Below, one piece after another: positions 18,879-27,417 of a stretch of DNA of 64,000 nt. The notes beneath the pieces are model-generated. The model was not told where the DNA came from. It saw only the letters and a list, made by a program, of their open reading frames with translations, and searched no databases. The stretch covers positions 1 through 64,000 of IMG/VR virus record IMGVR_UViG_3300009168_000004; one strand, given 5' to 3'. Position 1 is the stretch's first letter; every line of letters starts with the position of its first letter. The position numbers and the translations under genes are program-made. Origin of the DNA: a virus.

Positions 18879-19277
18879 ATGCCAGCTCAGATCGGACCGA
18901 AGAGGAAGAGGCCCAAGGAGCAGACCAAGCAGATCGACGAGCAGATCGGACTGCGAATAATGCAGCGCCGGAACCAGCTCAAGATGAGCCAGAGCGAACT
19001 GGGGGAGTGCCTCGGCATCACGTTCCAGCAGATCCAGAAGTATGAGCGGGGCCTGAACCGGGTCTCGGCCTCAGCCCTGGTCTTCTTTGCCAAGGCGCTC
19101 AACGCCCCCATCGCCCACTTCTACGAGGGCATCGAGGGCGTGCCCCCGCGGGAGCCCACCGCGATGGACAAGTTCGTCGCCACGCGGGATGGGATCGAGG
19201 GGCTGACAGCCCTGTCGAAGATGAAGCCCCCGCTCCGTCGGGCGTTCATCGACCTGGCCGGACAGGCCGCCAAGTGA
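18879..19277 (+). CDS. XRE-family transcriptional regulator
   Basis: 132-residue DNA-binding repressor. After a basic start it has a helix-turn-helix of the XRE/Cro type: MSQSELGECLGITFQQIQK followed by YERGLNRVSASALVFFAKAL, the pattern typical of alphaproteobacterial XRE regulators. The C-terminal 45 residues are a helical extension and lack a LexA/CI peptidase Ser-Lys dyad, so it would not be self-cleaved. The ATG at 18879 is chosen because GGGGAGGA lies nine bases upstream. It probably binds the TTTACAT elements in the divergent control region, regulating both directions. Confidence 0.75.
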   Translation: MPAQIGPKRKRPKEQTKQIDEQIGLRIMQRRNQLKMSQSELGECLGITFQQIQKYERGLNRVSASALVFFAKALNAPIAHFYEGIEGVPPREPTAMDKFVATRDGIEGLTALSKMKPPLRRAFIDLAGQAAK

Positions 19278-19492
19278 GGAAGTTCCTGACGCCGGACCAG
19301 CGGCTGGAGATCATGAGGCTCTACCTCAAGGGCGAGAAGGTGGACGCGATAGCGGCAGCCTTCGGGGTGGGGAGGACGTACCCAACTCAGCTGTGTCACA
19401 GAAGGGGACTGCCGAAACGAAGACAGAGGGGCAGCGCGCCGCAGCGAGAGGAGGTCGGGGTGACGCTTAGTGCCGCCTTCGGCAGCGACTAA
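19274..19492 (+). CDS. helix-turn-helix protein, 72 aa
   Basis: 72-residue basic protein starting at GTG 19274 (GTGA overlap with the XRE gene). Residues 7-40 read RLEIMRLYLKGEKVDAIAAA followed by FGVGRTYPTQLCHRR, the bihelical pattern of resolvase/transposase-type or sigma-like helix-turn-helix domains. The C-terminus is Arg/Gln-rich. It is the last gene of the rightward cassette and meets the leftward genes tail to tail (overlap 19489-19492). Confidence 0.6.
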   Translation: MRKFLTPDQRLEIMRLYLKGEKVDAIAAAFGVGRTYPTQLCHRRGLPKRRQRGSAPQREEVGVTLSAAFGSD

Positions 19493-19776
19493 GCGCTGAC
19501 CTTGAAGTCGGGCGTCGCCATCTGGACGGCGCCCGACTCGAAGCCCGAGAGGTCGGCGTCCGGGGACAGAACGGCCACCACGACCTCGGCCACCTGCCAC
19601 CTGGCCATCTGGATCTTCACCCGGAGATGCGCCAGGTCCAGGCCATCCTGGGCTGGCAGCCCCCTCAGCTTGGCCCAGGATTTGAGACAGGCGCGCTCGG
19701 AACCGACGTGAACTAAGGCCCCGACGGGGTTGAACAGGCCCATTTGGCCACGCTTGTGGTGCAGTTTGCCGCCCAT
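19489..19776 (-). CDS. hypothetical protein, 95 aa
   Basis: 95-residue protein with no recognised family; the first 15 residues are basic (MGGKLHHKRGQMGLF) and the remainder is mixed with a hydrophobic strand (AEVVVAVLSPDADLSG). ATG 19776 has GGGGAACCGACGA upstream; ATG 19743 is an alternative. Its stop overlaps the end of the rightward cassette by 4 bases (convergent). Position and lack of motifs give no function; it is one of three small genes between the tail operon and the cassette where lysis genes might be looked for. Confidence 0.5.
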   Translation of the reverse strand: MGGKLHHKRGQMGLFNPVGALVHVGSERACLKSWAKLRGLPAQDGLDLAHLRVKIQMARWQVAEVVVAVLSPDADLSGFESGAVQMATPDFKVSA

Positions 19777-19791
19777 TCGTCGGTTCCCCTC

Positions 19792-20031
19792 TCAGATTGG
19801 CTGGGAAGCCCAAGGAGCGGGCTTCCAGCCGAAGGCCACATATCGCCCACCCAGCCGCTCAGGCCACGCCGGCGGGCTCCTAATCAGCTCACCGGTTCCG
19901 GGGCTGAGCCCCTGCGTCCTGCAGATCTGACAAAAAAGCTCCCAGATCCTCTCTCCCCCCGGACTTCGCACAAGACGCTCAGCATGAGAGAAAGTTCGCT
20001 CCGGAGTTGCCCTGACATGCCCGGACAGCAC
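19792..20031 (-). CDS. hypothetical protein, 79 aa
   Basis: 79-residue basic protein from GTG 20031, with AAGGGG upstream. The middle contains WELFCQICRTQGLSPGTGE (a CxxC pair) followed by a Pro/Trp-rich end (SPPAWPERLGGRYVAF). A single CxxC pair could be redox or half of a zinc site. Function unknown. Confidence 0.45.
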   Translation of the reverse strand: MLSGHVRATPERTFSHAERLVRSPGGERIWELFCQICRTQGLSPGTGELIRSPPAWPERLGGRYVAFGWKPAPWASQPI

Positions 20032-20090
20032 AAGATTGCCCCTTCAGCTCCGACGCCAATGTCTCCATCCTGAATATCTATAACTGGCGG

Positions 20091-20261
20091 TCAGAAGACG
20101 GCCAGGTACTTCAGCATGACCAGGATGCCGATGATGATCACGACGATCCTGATGATGTTCTTGATCCTCGCGTCGCCGATCGGCATCAGGTCGACCAGGT
20201 AGACGATCAGGACGATGACCAGGAACGTGACCAGGATGCTGATGACTATGCTCATGCTCAT
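20091..20261 (-). CDS. two-helix membrane protein, 56 aa (holin candidate)
   Basis: 56-residue protein made almost entirely of two hydrophobic helices: residues 4-24 (SIVISILVTFLVIVLIVYLV) and 36-54 (IIRIVVIIIGILVMLKYLAV), with a short charged loop DLMPIGDARIKN between. This matches the size and topology of class II-type small holins, though many phages have other small two-pass proteins. The start at ATG 20261 follows GGGGTT-rich sequence upstream. It lies just after the tail genes, a usual place for lysis genes, but no endolysin is recognised next to it. Confidence 0.5.
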   Translation of the reverse strand: MSMSIVISILVTFLVIVLIVYLVDLMPIGDARIKNIIRIVVIIIGILVMLKYLAVF

Positions 20262-20282
20262 TGGGGTTCCCTTCCGGGGTGC

Positions 20283-20681
20283 TCAGGTCCCGATTGTGAA
20301 GCTCAGGTCTCCGGCCGAGAACAGGACCTGCTGGCCGGTCAGGATGGACTGCGGGGACGAAAGAGCCTTGGAGGCCAGCCGGTTCCCCGCGGAGGCGGCG
20401 TCGAACACGGCGACCCAGTCCAGATCGACGTCGCCCTCGGACGCGCCCCAGTCCACGTCGTCGGACGACTCCATGACGTTGACCGTGCCAGCCGAAGGCA
20501 CCGTCCAGACGATCGCTTGCCGTCCGGCTGAGTTGACGTCGGCCGACACCTCGACGCCGGCCGCCTTGGGGTCGCCGTCGAAGAGCGCCAGGTAGACCGT
20601 CGCTGGAGCCGTCGGCATGGCCTGGCCGCCGAGCCACCGGACGATCTTGTTTCCCAGGTACGTTGAGAGGTCGCTTGCCAT
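20283..20681 (-). CDS. tail-fibre-type protein A, 132 aa
   Basis: 132-residue protein of the small phage tail-fibre/attachment family with the pattern STYLGNKIVRWLGG, then APATVYLALFDGDP and the C-terminal VFDAASAGNRLASKAL, FSAGDLSF. It is paralogous to the gene at 31891-32265 (same STYLGD, VYAGLYNGDP, DAASAGNRLAKK blocks), so one arose by duplication. A role in the tail tip or fibre is likely from family and place. Start ATG 20681. Confidence 0.65.
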   Translation of the reverse strand: MASDLSTYLGNKIVRWLGGQAMPTAPATVYLALFDGDPKAAGVEVSADVNSAGRQAIVWTVPSAGTVNVMESSDDVDWGASEGDVDLDWVAVFDAASAGNRLASKALSSPQSILTGQQVLFSAGDLSFTIGT

Positions 20682-20692
20682 CACATCTCCTT

Positions 20693-23600
20693 TTATCGCC
20701 CCGACGGGATCGGGGACACTTGGACTCTGGTTACGGGTTCGTGAGCCTCCCTGGCCCGAAGCCTGCCCTCGTCGACGAAGTGGGCGGCGAGGTGCAGAGC
20801 GACCGAGGGGGCGGCTTCGAGGATGCTCTCGTCGACGAAGTGCGAGGACAGCTCGACGGGGCAGGACGCCATCACGAACTCGACCTCGACCAGGTACTGG
20901 AAGCCCATCGCGAAGCCCGAGGTTCCGAGGAAGCGATACCAGGAGTACGCCGTCGAGTTGACCGAGAAGTCCAGGAGCTGGTCGATCTGATCGATCAGGA
21001 GCGGAGAGCCGATGGCGGTCCAGGACGACCCGTCCGCGCTGCCCTGGAACTGGTAGGTGCCGAGCTGGTCCGCCGAGGACTGCACCACCCGGACGCCGGT
21101 GATCTTGGCCGGCACGTCGAGGGCGAACTTGATGTAGAGCCCGGTGACGTCCGCGTTCATGTCGATGCCGAGGGCGTCGGTGACCCCTGAGCTGAACCAG
21201 TTGAAGGCGCCGTCTACGATGTTGCTGGCGGTCCCCTCGAAGGTGGCCAGGTCCGTGGTGACCGCGATGCGCCCCGTCCGGTCGCCGATCCGCAGGTTGC
21301 ATGGGTTGGTGTCCGTGATCTCCACAGAGAGCACGCCCTCGTCCACGAAGTGCGCCTCGAGCGCCGCCGGTCCCGGCGGACCGCCATCGATGTCGAAGAT
21401 CGACTCGTCGACGAAGTGGGCTTCGAGGCTGACGACCGCAGGGGGATCTCCCGCGCACGCACCCGACGAGAGCTGGGGGAACATGCGAAAGTCGAACTCG
21501 TTGATGCCGATCGAGTTGAGCCAGCCGGGGGTGCTCTTCTGCCGGATGCGGTACCACCGATAAGATCCTGGGGCGTCGACGTTCTGCTCGCTCGTGAAGG
21601 CGAAGCCCGTGCCCGCGTGCCAGGGGTCGGTCAGGACGTGGACGTCTGAGACGAAGTCGTCGTTGGAGCCCTCGAAGTAGTGCTGACCATGGAAGTCGGT
21701 TCCGGGGGTGAAGCCGTTCATCTTCGTGGTCTCGATGAAGACCTTCTGCCGGAAGTCGAACTTGATGACCACGCCGGTCTGCGCCGTCGTGATGACGATG
21801 CCGCTCGCCGTGACGCCGTCCACCAGCTCGTGGATCGCCCCAGAGTCAAGTGTGCCAGTGAGGCTCATCCCGATCCCATACGGACCATCGTTGTCGCGGT
21901 TGCCCAGGCTCTGCACGTACTTGTAGGTTCCGCAGGGGTTCCCCGCGCTGCCGCCGTCGATCCAGAACTCCACCTCCTGGATCTTCAGGGCGCCGGAGCC
22001 GCTGACCCTGCGCATGCGGTAGTAGCGGAAGAACTGATCGTTGTCCTCGAGCGTCGCGACCGTGCGGAAGTAGGAGCCATTGTTGACGATCTCGTTGGCC
22101 AGGTTCGTGGGGACCGAGCAGATCGTCCAGGTCGAGCCGTCGTTCGAGCCCTCCCACACTGCAGTCTGGTTCGTGTCCGCGTTGCCGGTCTGCCAGTAGA
22201 TCGCCGCCTGGCGCACCATGCGGAGCGAGCCGAAGTCGAACTTGATCGCCCAGTTGGAGTCGACCAGGAGCGCGAAGGGGCTGAACCCGGTGCGCACCCC
22301 GTCCACGATGCAGTCCAGGTCAGAGCCCGTGTCCTCGGTCCCGGCGTCCAGGGAGACGACGATGTCTCCCGTCCGGTCGCCGGAGCCCAGGGCGTTCGCG
22401 TAGCTCAGGCAGATGTCGCCGGGGTCCAGGTTGGCCTCGAGGGTCCTGAACTGGACCTCCCGGACGAAGTGCGAGACCGACGAGCTGCCGGCCTGGAGCT
22501 CCAGCTTGTAGTGCAGGAACGCCTTGTCGTTCGCGTTGAAGCCGTTGTAGGTCGTGGTGTTGCCAATGTCGCTGCCGCCGATGCGGACGGGCTCCCGGCC
22601 GATCGCTTCGTAGGACGACCCGTCGTTCGATCCGTACGCGCGCCAGAGCCCTTGAGCCGATGAGCCTGACTGAACCCACTTCATCTCATTGATGACCTGC
22701 GCCCGGATGAAGTGGAAGACCAGGCCGCCCGAGGTTCCGATCGTCAGCCAGGCCACGTCGTCGCCCGTGTCGCCGTCGAACCAGGACCCGTCGGCTGCAG
22801 CCTCCGACGGGTTGATCGTGAAGTCAGCGTCCACCGCCGTGACCGAGATCGCCCCGGTCCTGTCCACCGTGATGTAGGCCGGCAGGGGGTCGGGCACCGC
22901 GTCCGTGGCGCCGATGATGAACTCGATCTCCTCGATCCACGCGTCGTCGGTCAGGATGACGTCGGGGTCTGTCTTGCGCAGGCGGTAGTACTTGTAGCCG
23001 TTCGGGTTGGTGAAGGTGTACTCTGCGTCTACGTCCTCGCCCAGCGCGATGCCAGTCATGAGTGGCACATAGCCGGTCTGTGGGGCATCTGACGCCTCAA
23101 ACGTCCACACACCCAGAGCCTCGACGCTCTCCTGGTACCACTTGAAGCCCACGATCCGCTGCTTGAACCCGGACGGGCGGAAGTCGAAGACGATCGAGGC
23201 GCTGGTCTGGTTCAGCGCCTCGTCGAACTTGAACGAGCCCGTGGCGTCGTTCGTGAAGCTGCCGTCGATCAGCTTGGCCGCGTTGCCGGACAGGTCAGAG
23301 AAGTTCTGCGAGACCCAGATGGTGCCCGTCCGATCGCCCGTCCCTCCGGGCTCGCCGTAGTCTGGAGCCGGCGGCGGGTCCGGCGGCGGGTCCGGCGTCG
23401 TCTCGGAGGAGTTGATCTTGAACTCGAACTCGATCAGCTCCGGCACCGACGGCGGGACGACCGACTTCCCCTGCGTCATGCGGAAGTAGCGATAGCCGAC
23501 GGTGCTCTGGAAGCCGGCGATCTCGATGCAGGCGACCGCGTACTCCTCGCCAGCCGTGAACAGCCACAGGCCGCTCGCCAGGTTGACGTAGGTCGCATCG

Positions 23601-23878
23601 TCGTCTGAGCCCTCGAACAGCCAGACGCCCATCGTCATGGAGTGAACGTGCGTCCGGATGTAGTACCGGAAGGCGTCGATGACGGGGTCGGCTCCTGAGC
23701 CGAAGTCGAACTTGATGTAGCCGTCCCCCTGACCTGGCGTCATGGCCAGCCCGGGGTTGGCGGTGGTGTCCCCGTTCACCAGGTCGTTCGGGTCCCCCGC
23801 AAACATGTTGGACGTGACGGTGATGTCGGCCGTCCGGTCGCCTGCGCCTCCGGGGTTGGAGTATGCTGTGTCGACCAT
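20693..23878 (-). CDS. large tail adhesin with about six discoidin-like domains, 1061 aa
   Basis: 1061-residue modular tail protein. The sequence is built from about six related domains of ~160 residues, each starting with GDRT-x-x-I-x-V (GDRTADITVTSN, GDRTGTIWVSQN, VDRTGAISVTAVD, GDRTGDIVVSLD, GDRTGRIAVTTD), then KFDFG, GxWxFEGSDD and RYYRxR strands, the layout of F5/8 type C (discoidin) galactose-binding folds. Later repeats are joined by short copies of LEAHFVDES. Such modules bind carbohydrates, so it probably recognises host surface glycans at the tail tip. ATG 23878; a single residue gap separates it from the upstream gene. Confidence 0.75.
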   Translation of the reverse strand: MVDTAYSNPGGAGDRTADITVTSNMFAGDPNDLVNGDTTANPGLAMTPGQGDGYIKFDFGSGADPVIDAFRYYIRTHVHSMTMGVWLFEGSDDDATYVNLASGLWLFTAGEEYAVACIEIAGFQSTVGYRYFRMTQGKSVVPPSVPELIEFEFKINSSETTPDPPPDPPPAPDYGEPGGTGDRTGTIWVSQNFSDLSGNAAKLIDGSFTNDATGSFKFDEALNQTSASIVFDFRPSGFKQRIVGFKWYQESVEALGVWTFEASDAPQTGYVPLMTGIALGEDVDAEYTFTNPNGYKYYRLRKTDPDVILTDDAWIEEIEFIIGATDAVPDPLPAYITVDRTGAISVTAVDADFTINPSEAAADGSWFDGDTGDDVAWLTIGTSGGLVFHFIRAQVINEMKWVQSGSSAQGLWRAYGSNDGSSYEAIGREPVRIGGSDIGNTTTYNGFNANDKAFLHYKLELQAGSSSVSHFVREVQFRTLEANLDPGDICLSYANALGSGDRTGDIVVSLDAGTEDTGSDLDCIVDGVRTGFSPFALLVDSNWAIKFDFGSLRMVRQAAIYWQTGNADTNQTAVWEGSNDGSTWTICSVPTNLANEIVNNGSYFRTVATLEDNDQFFRYYRMRRVSGSGALKIQEVEFWIDGGSAGNPCGTYKYVQSLGNRDNDGPYGIGMSLTGTLDSGAIHELVDGVTASGIVITTAQTGVVIKFDFRQKVFIETTKMNGFTPGTDFHGQHYFEGSNDDFVSDVHVLTDPWHAGTGFAFTSEQNVDAPGSYRWYRIRQKSTPGWLNSIGINEFDFRMFPQLSSGACAGDPPAVVSLEAHFVDESIFDIDGGPPGPAALEAHFVDEGVLSVEITDTNPCNLRIGDRTGRIAVTTDLATFEGTASNIVDGAFNWFSSGVTDALGIDMNADVTGLYIKFALDVPAKITGVRVVQSSADQLGTYQFQGSADGSSWTAIGSPLLIDQIDQLLDFSVNSTAYSWYRFLGTSGFAMGFQYLVEVEFVMASCPVELSSHFVDESILEAAPSVALHLAAHFVDEGRLRAREAHEPVTRVQVSPIPSGR

Positions 23879-23879
23879 C

Positions 23880-24656
23880 TTACGATCCCGGTATCAGCCC
23901 ACGTCGGCCAGCGAACGTTCCAGTGAACTCGACCGCAGACCCGTCGATGGCGACCGGCGGCATGATGGAGAGCCGATCGCCCGGCTCGAACTGCACCGCG
24001 TCCGGAAAGTCGATGGCGGGGTCCGTGTCCCCGGCGCCCCAGTTTAGCGTCCCGATCGGGGTGTCGTTCTTGCGGATCTCGAACTCCAGGGAGCTGGCAG
24101 GGCCAACGCGGAGCTGGAACAGCGAGTTGGCCAGGTTGTCCTCGAGGAAGACCTGCGTGGCGAAGAGGTGCGAGAAGAGCCGATCCTCGTCTGGGTCCAG
24201 CCCCAGGCCAGGCGCTCCGGGGACGAAGCAGGCCACGTCGTAGCGGTAGGGATCGTCGCCCCAGAGGCGCAGGTACGCGGGCTCGCCCAGGATGATCAGG
24301 TCCGGGTTGAACGGCAGGTCGATCGTGTGGTCCTGCAGGACCATGAACAAGCCTTCGCCGAACACCGTGATGATGTCCAGCTCGAAGACGGGCTGCCCGT
24401 CCTGCGCCTCGCCGCGCCACTCGAACGCTGCGACCGGCAGGGTGTAGGGCCCGAACGTCGTGCCGTCGGAGAGGAAGATCATCATCTGGCTGCCGATGAC
24501 CTCGATGTTGGAGATGCCAACCGCGCTCGGCGGGTTCTCCTCCATCTCCGTGACCCGGAAGTCCAGATCCCAGAAGTTCGTGTCGACCTCGGCCGCAGTG
24601 AGGGGCGACCCCGTGCCGGTGCCCCACACACCGTCTGTAACGTAGATGATGGCCAT
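23880..24656 (-). CDS. tail protein, 258 aa
   Basis: 258-residue tail-tip or baseplate-hub-type protein. It begins MAIIYVTDGVWGTGTGSPLT, is acidic, and ends with beta-rich segments typical of beta-sandwich virion proteins; no enzymatic motif. It is located between the large adhesin and the tail proteins at 24666-26962, so a structural role in the distal tail is inferred from position. Start ATG 24656. Confidence 0.55.
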   Translation of the reverse strand: MAIIYVTDGVWGTGTGSPLTAAEVDTNFWDLDFRVTEMEENPPSAVGISNIEVIGSQMMIFLSDGTTFGPYTLPVAAFEWRGEAQDGQPVFELDIITVFGEGLFMVLQDHTIDLPFNPDLIILGEPAYLRLWGDDPYRYDVACFVPGAPGLGLDPDEDRLFSHLFATQVFLEDNLANSLFQLRVGPASSLEFEIRKNDTPIGTLNWGAGDTDPAIDFPDAVQFEPGDRLSIMPPVAIDGSAVEFTGTFAGRRGLIPGS

Positions 24657-24665
24657 GTCCTGTCC

Positions 24666-25058
24666 TTACGCCGGGTCTTTCGTAGTGCGCACCTGGTCCC
24701 GCTTGATGATCTCGATGTTGTCCGCCGGCTGGATGCGGGAGAAGCCGATGCGCGTTCGCTTCTTGTCGATCTGGTTCCGGCCCTGGTACTCGGTCATGAC
24801 CTCGACGTCGACGTACTGGTTGGCGTCGTCCTTGTTCTTGATCCTGGCCACGTCGAACTTGCGGCGCTCCTCCTTCGGGTTCGACTCGGCTTCGACGTCG
24901 TTCTGGTTCGAGGCGCTGAGCTGGAAGACGCTGGACCCGCTGTTGCCCCACTCCATGACGGTGTCCTCGACGATCTTCTCCTCGGGCTTCGTCGTCCGGC
25001 CGGCAGGGAAGACGCCACCGGGCAGGAACGGGCGGACCAGGTTCTCGACGTTGCTCAT
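24666..25058 (-). CDS. tail protein, 130 aa
   Basis: 130-residue charged protein, beta-rich in the second half (QYVDVEVMTEYQGRNQIDK) with no recognised family. ATG 25058 overlaps the stop of the 635-residue tail gene (ATGA). Probably a small component of the distal tail, judged only by position in the operon. Confidence 0.5.
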   Translation of the reverse strand: MSNVENLVRPFLPGGVFPAGRTTKPEEKIVEDTVMEWGNSGSSVFQLSASNQNDVEAESNPKEERRKFDVARIKNKDDANQYVDVEVMTEYQGRNQIDKKRTRIGFSRIQPADNIEIIKRDQVRTTKDPA

Positions 25059-26962
25059 GCGGTGGCCTCCAAGTCGATCTGGGTCGGGATGACGAGATCT
25101 TCGACTGTGATGGTGACGAAGGTCTCGAAGGGTCCGGTCGTCAGGGGCTTCAGCGTGAGGCTGATGACCGTCGGGATCTCCTTGAGCGCGCCGTTGACTG
25201 CCGCCACGTCTGCGATCATCGGGATCAAAGGCTCGAGAACGAGGCGCTGATCCTTGGACGAGTTCGTGATGCTGACCGCCTTGACCAGGTCCTTGGCCTT
25301 CAGGTTCAGGAGGTCGATACCGTCGTCGTTGGGCGTGTAAGCGTCCACCGTGAACGCGAGCTCCGTGACCGTCGGGTCGATCAGGCTGACGAGGGAGTCG
25401 TAGACCTGGTAGTCGGCCCCGACGTAGTCGGCTGAGCAGTAGGTCGGGGTGCCGGCGCTCTCGGTGTAGGGGGGTTCGTCCTTCCCGATCAGGCAGGCGA
25501 AGGTGATCTTGCTGAGGGCGGCTCCCGTGTCCCCGTCCAGGGAGTGAGCAATGGTGATGACCTTGCCCGTGGCCTCGCCGCCGGGGAGCCGGCCGTTCGT
25601 GACCTGGGCGTTCTTGCGCAGGCTGAACTCCAGCCCGACGTCCATCGGGCACTCGAACGTGATCTCGACGGCCCTGGCCTTGCCCAGCAGGTTGGCCCTG
25701 GCGATGCAGAGCAGGTACTTGATGGCCGCCTGTCCGCGCTCGGTCGTGAAGAACTTGCGCCTTCGCACGTCGCCGATCGGGACCTCGTCGCCAATCCAGT
25801 CGCTGATCTTGTTGCCGTTGATCTCCACCCGGATGATCTCGTCCTCTCCGGGCTCGGTCACGATCGGCTGGCAGGACGTTTTGAGATTGATGACCAGGGT
25901 CTCGCGATACTTCCTGGACACGTCGTAGCCCAGCACAAGGCGACCGATCCCGTAGCCCAGGGGAGCGTAGGTCATCTCGACCTGGCTGCTGAAGCCAGCC
26001 GTCTCGCCGCTCCACCACTTGCCGCTGACCTTCGGCTCGAAGATGATCGAACCGACGGAGAGGGGCACCGGCGGGACGGGGTCGTCGAACGGGTGCTCCG
26101 GGTCGGCGAAGTAGTGCGGGATCTCCATCTCGGGGACGCTGAGCAGCGAGTGGTCTTCGAGCTCCCCCAGGATCACGATGTAGCCGCCGGGGACCTTGGC
26201 GCCGGTCTTGGGCCAGTCCCCAAACAGCCCCTTGAACGTGAAGGACGTCAGGAACTTCCCGCCCTGGTAAGCCTCGGGGTCGACCGGCCAGGCCTTCTCG
26301 ATGAAGGGCATCATGTTGAGCCCGTCCCCAACGTCCACCACCACATCCTGGTCCCAGTCGACGGTTCCCTGCAGGACGATGGCGGAGGCCGGGGAGGCGT
26401 TCAGGGTCAACTGCATGTTCTCGTAGAACTGATCGTCCTCGGACAGCGTGACCGTGCCGTCTTCGCCGGAGATGATCGAGCTGACCGTCAGGTCGTGAGT
26501 CACCGGGTCAACGTGCCAGTGCACGGCGCGGCTCTCCAGCACGACGTCCGGGTCGTCCAGCTTGTCCTCGGAGATGAAGATCGGATCGTAGAAGGGGGAG
26601 ACCTTGAGCGTGTCGGCCAGCGCAGCCTTCTGCTCCAGATAGTCCTCGGGGCGAGCCGTGAAGGTGACCGTCACGATCTCGGCGAAGACGTCCGTCGGGA
26701 CGCCGACGATGCGGCCATAGAAGATCGGGATGATCACGCCCGCGTCGATCTCCTTGGACAGAAACGCCCACCGCATCCGGCCAGGCTTCAGGAAGCCCCC
26801 GTCCCTCGGGTTCCTCAGGTCGATGTCGATCTGCGCGAACTCGCCCTCGGTGTGGATGAACTCGAACGCCAGGACGTCCTCGTCCACAACGTTGTGCACG
26901 TCAGGATCGAAGGCGATCCCGCCGGAGGCCACGTACGCGAAGTAGAAGCGGTCCTTTGCCAT
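25055..26962 (-). CDS. tail protein, 635 aa (central fibre or baseplate hub-like)
   Basis: 635-residue beta-rich tail protein without a clear named family. Start MAKDRFYFAYVASGGIAFD; the middle has repeated jelly-roll-like strands, and CxxC pairs are not present. In siphovirus operons the genes after the tape measure encode the distal-tail and hub proteins, and this is the largest before the adhesin, so a central tip protein is the best inference. The stop overlaps the next gene; the start abuts the 151-residue gene. Confidence 0.55.
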   Translation of the reverse strand: MAKDRFYFAYVASGGIAFDPDVHNVVDEDVLAFEFIHTEGEFAQIDIDLRNPRDGGFLKPGRMRWAFLSKEIDAGVIIPIFYGRIVGVPTDVFAEIVTVTFTARPEDYLEQKAALADTLKVSPFYDPIFISEDKLDDPDVVLESRAVHWHVDPVTHDLTVSSIISGEDGTVTLSEDDQFYENMQLTLNASPASAIVLQGTVDWDQDVVVDVGDGLNMMPFIEKAWPVDPEAYQGGKFLTSFTFKGLFGDWPKTGAKVPGGYIVILGELEDHSLLSVPEMEIPHYFADPEHPFDDPVPPVPLSVGSIIFEPKVSGKWWSGETAGFSSQVEMTYAPLGYGIGRLVLGYDVSRKYRETLVINLKTSCQPIVTEPGEDEIIRVEINGNKISDWIGDEVPIGDVRRRKFFTTERGQAAIKYLLCIARANLLGKARAVEITFECPMDVGLEFSLRKNAQVTNGRLPGGEATGKVITIAHSLDGDTGAALSKITFACLIGKDEPPYTESAGTPTYCSADYVGADYQVYDSLVSLIDPTVTELAFTVDAYTPNDDGIDLLNLKAKDLVKAVSITNSSKDQRLVLEPLIPMIADVAAVNGALKEIPTVISLTLKPLTTGPFETFVTITVEDLVIPTQIDLEATA

Positions 26963-27417
26963 CAGCTTGGGTCGTCGTCCAGTTCATACTCTTCGAGCGC
27001 AACGCTCCAGTTCACGCCCGCCGCCCACTCCTCCTCGGAGATCGAAAAGCTCATGACGCGCATGACCAGGACCGGCCGGTAGTAGGTCCAGGCCCCTTCG
27101 ACCACGTGGCTACCTGGCACCGCGTCGCGCTCCTGAGCTCCGCCGGAGGTCTTGTACGAGAGGAAGGACAGGCACCTGACGGTCACCAGGGTTCCGGGGA
27201 AGTACGCGAACGGCGGCCGCTGGTCGGCGCCGCTGACGCTCGAGGCGAACAGCTTGAACTGTGGCAGCGAGACGTCGATCAGCTTTCCGTTGATCGACCT
27301 GCGCATCTGCGCCGCCTGCTGGATCGGGGCCAGCGTCTGAGTCAAGCCTCGGGCCGAGTAGGGCGGCAGGCCGGCGCCGCTGATCTCGAGGAGCGTTGAG
27401 AACCCTGGTGCTGGCAT
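26962..27417 (-). CDS. tail protein, 151 aa
   Basis: 151-residue protein starting MPAPGFSTLLEISGAGLPP at ATG 27417, overlapping the stop of the tape measure (TAATG). The C-terminal half (SFSISEEEWAAGVNWSVALE) resembles the short distal-tail proteins found directly after tape measures. Position and size suggest a Dit-like or adaptor role; sequence similarity to a named family is not evident. Confidence 0.5.
   Translation of the reverse strand: MPAPGFSTLLEISGAGLPPYSARGLTQTLAPIQQAAQMRRSINGKLIDVSLPQFKLFASSVSGADQRPPFAYFPGTLVTVRCLSFLSYKTSGGAQERDAVPGSHVVEGAWTYYRPVLVMRVMSFSISEEEWAAGVNWSVALEEYELDDDPS

Noticed and set aside
17237-19492. Integration module (rightward cassette)
   Set aside because: No integrase or excisionase motif; the genes are a nuclease, a coiled-coil protein, a Tat protein and regulators.
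25544-27082. Long plus-strand open frame of 512 codons
   Set aside because: It is the complement of the 635-residue tail gene and has the Asp/Val/Leu/Arg-heavy composition of antisense frames in GC-rich DNA.
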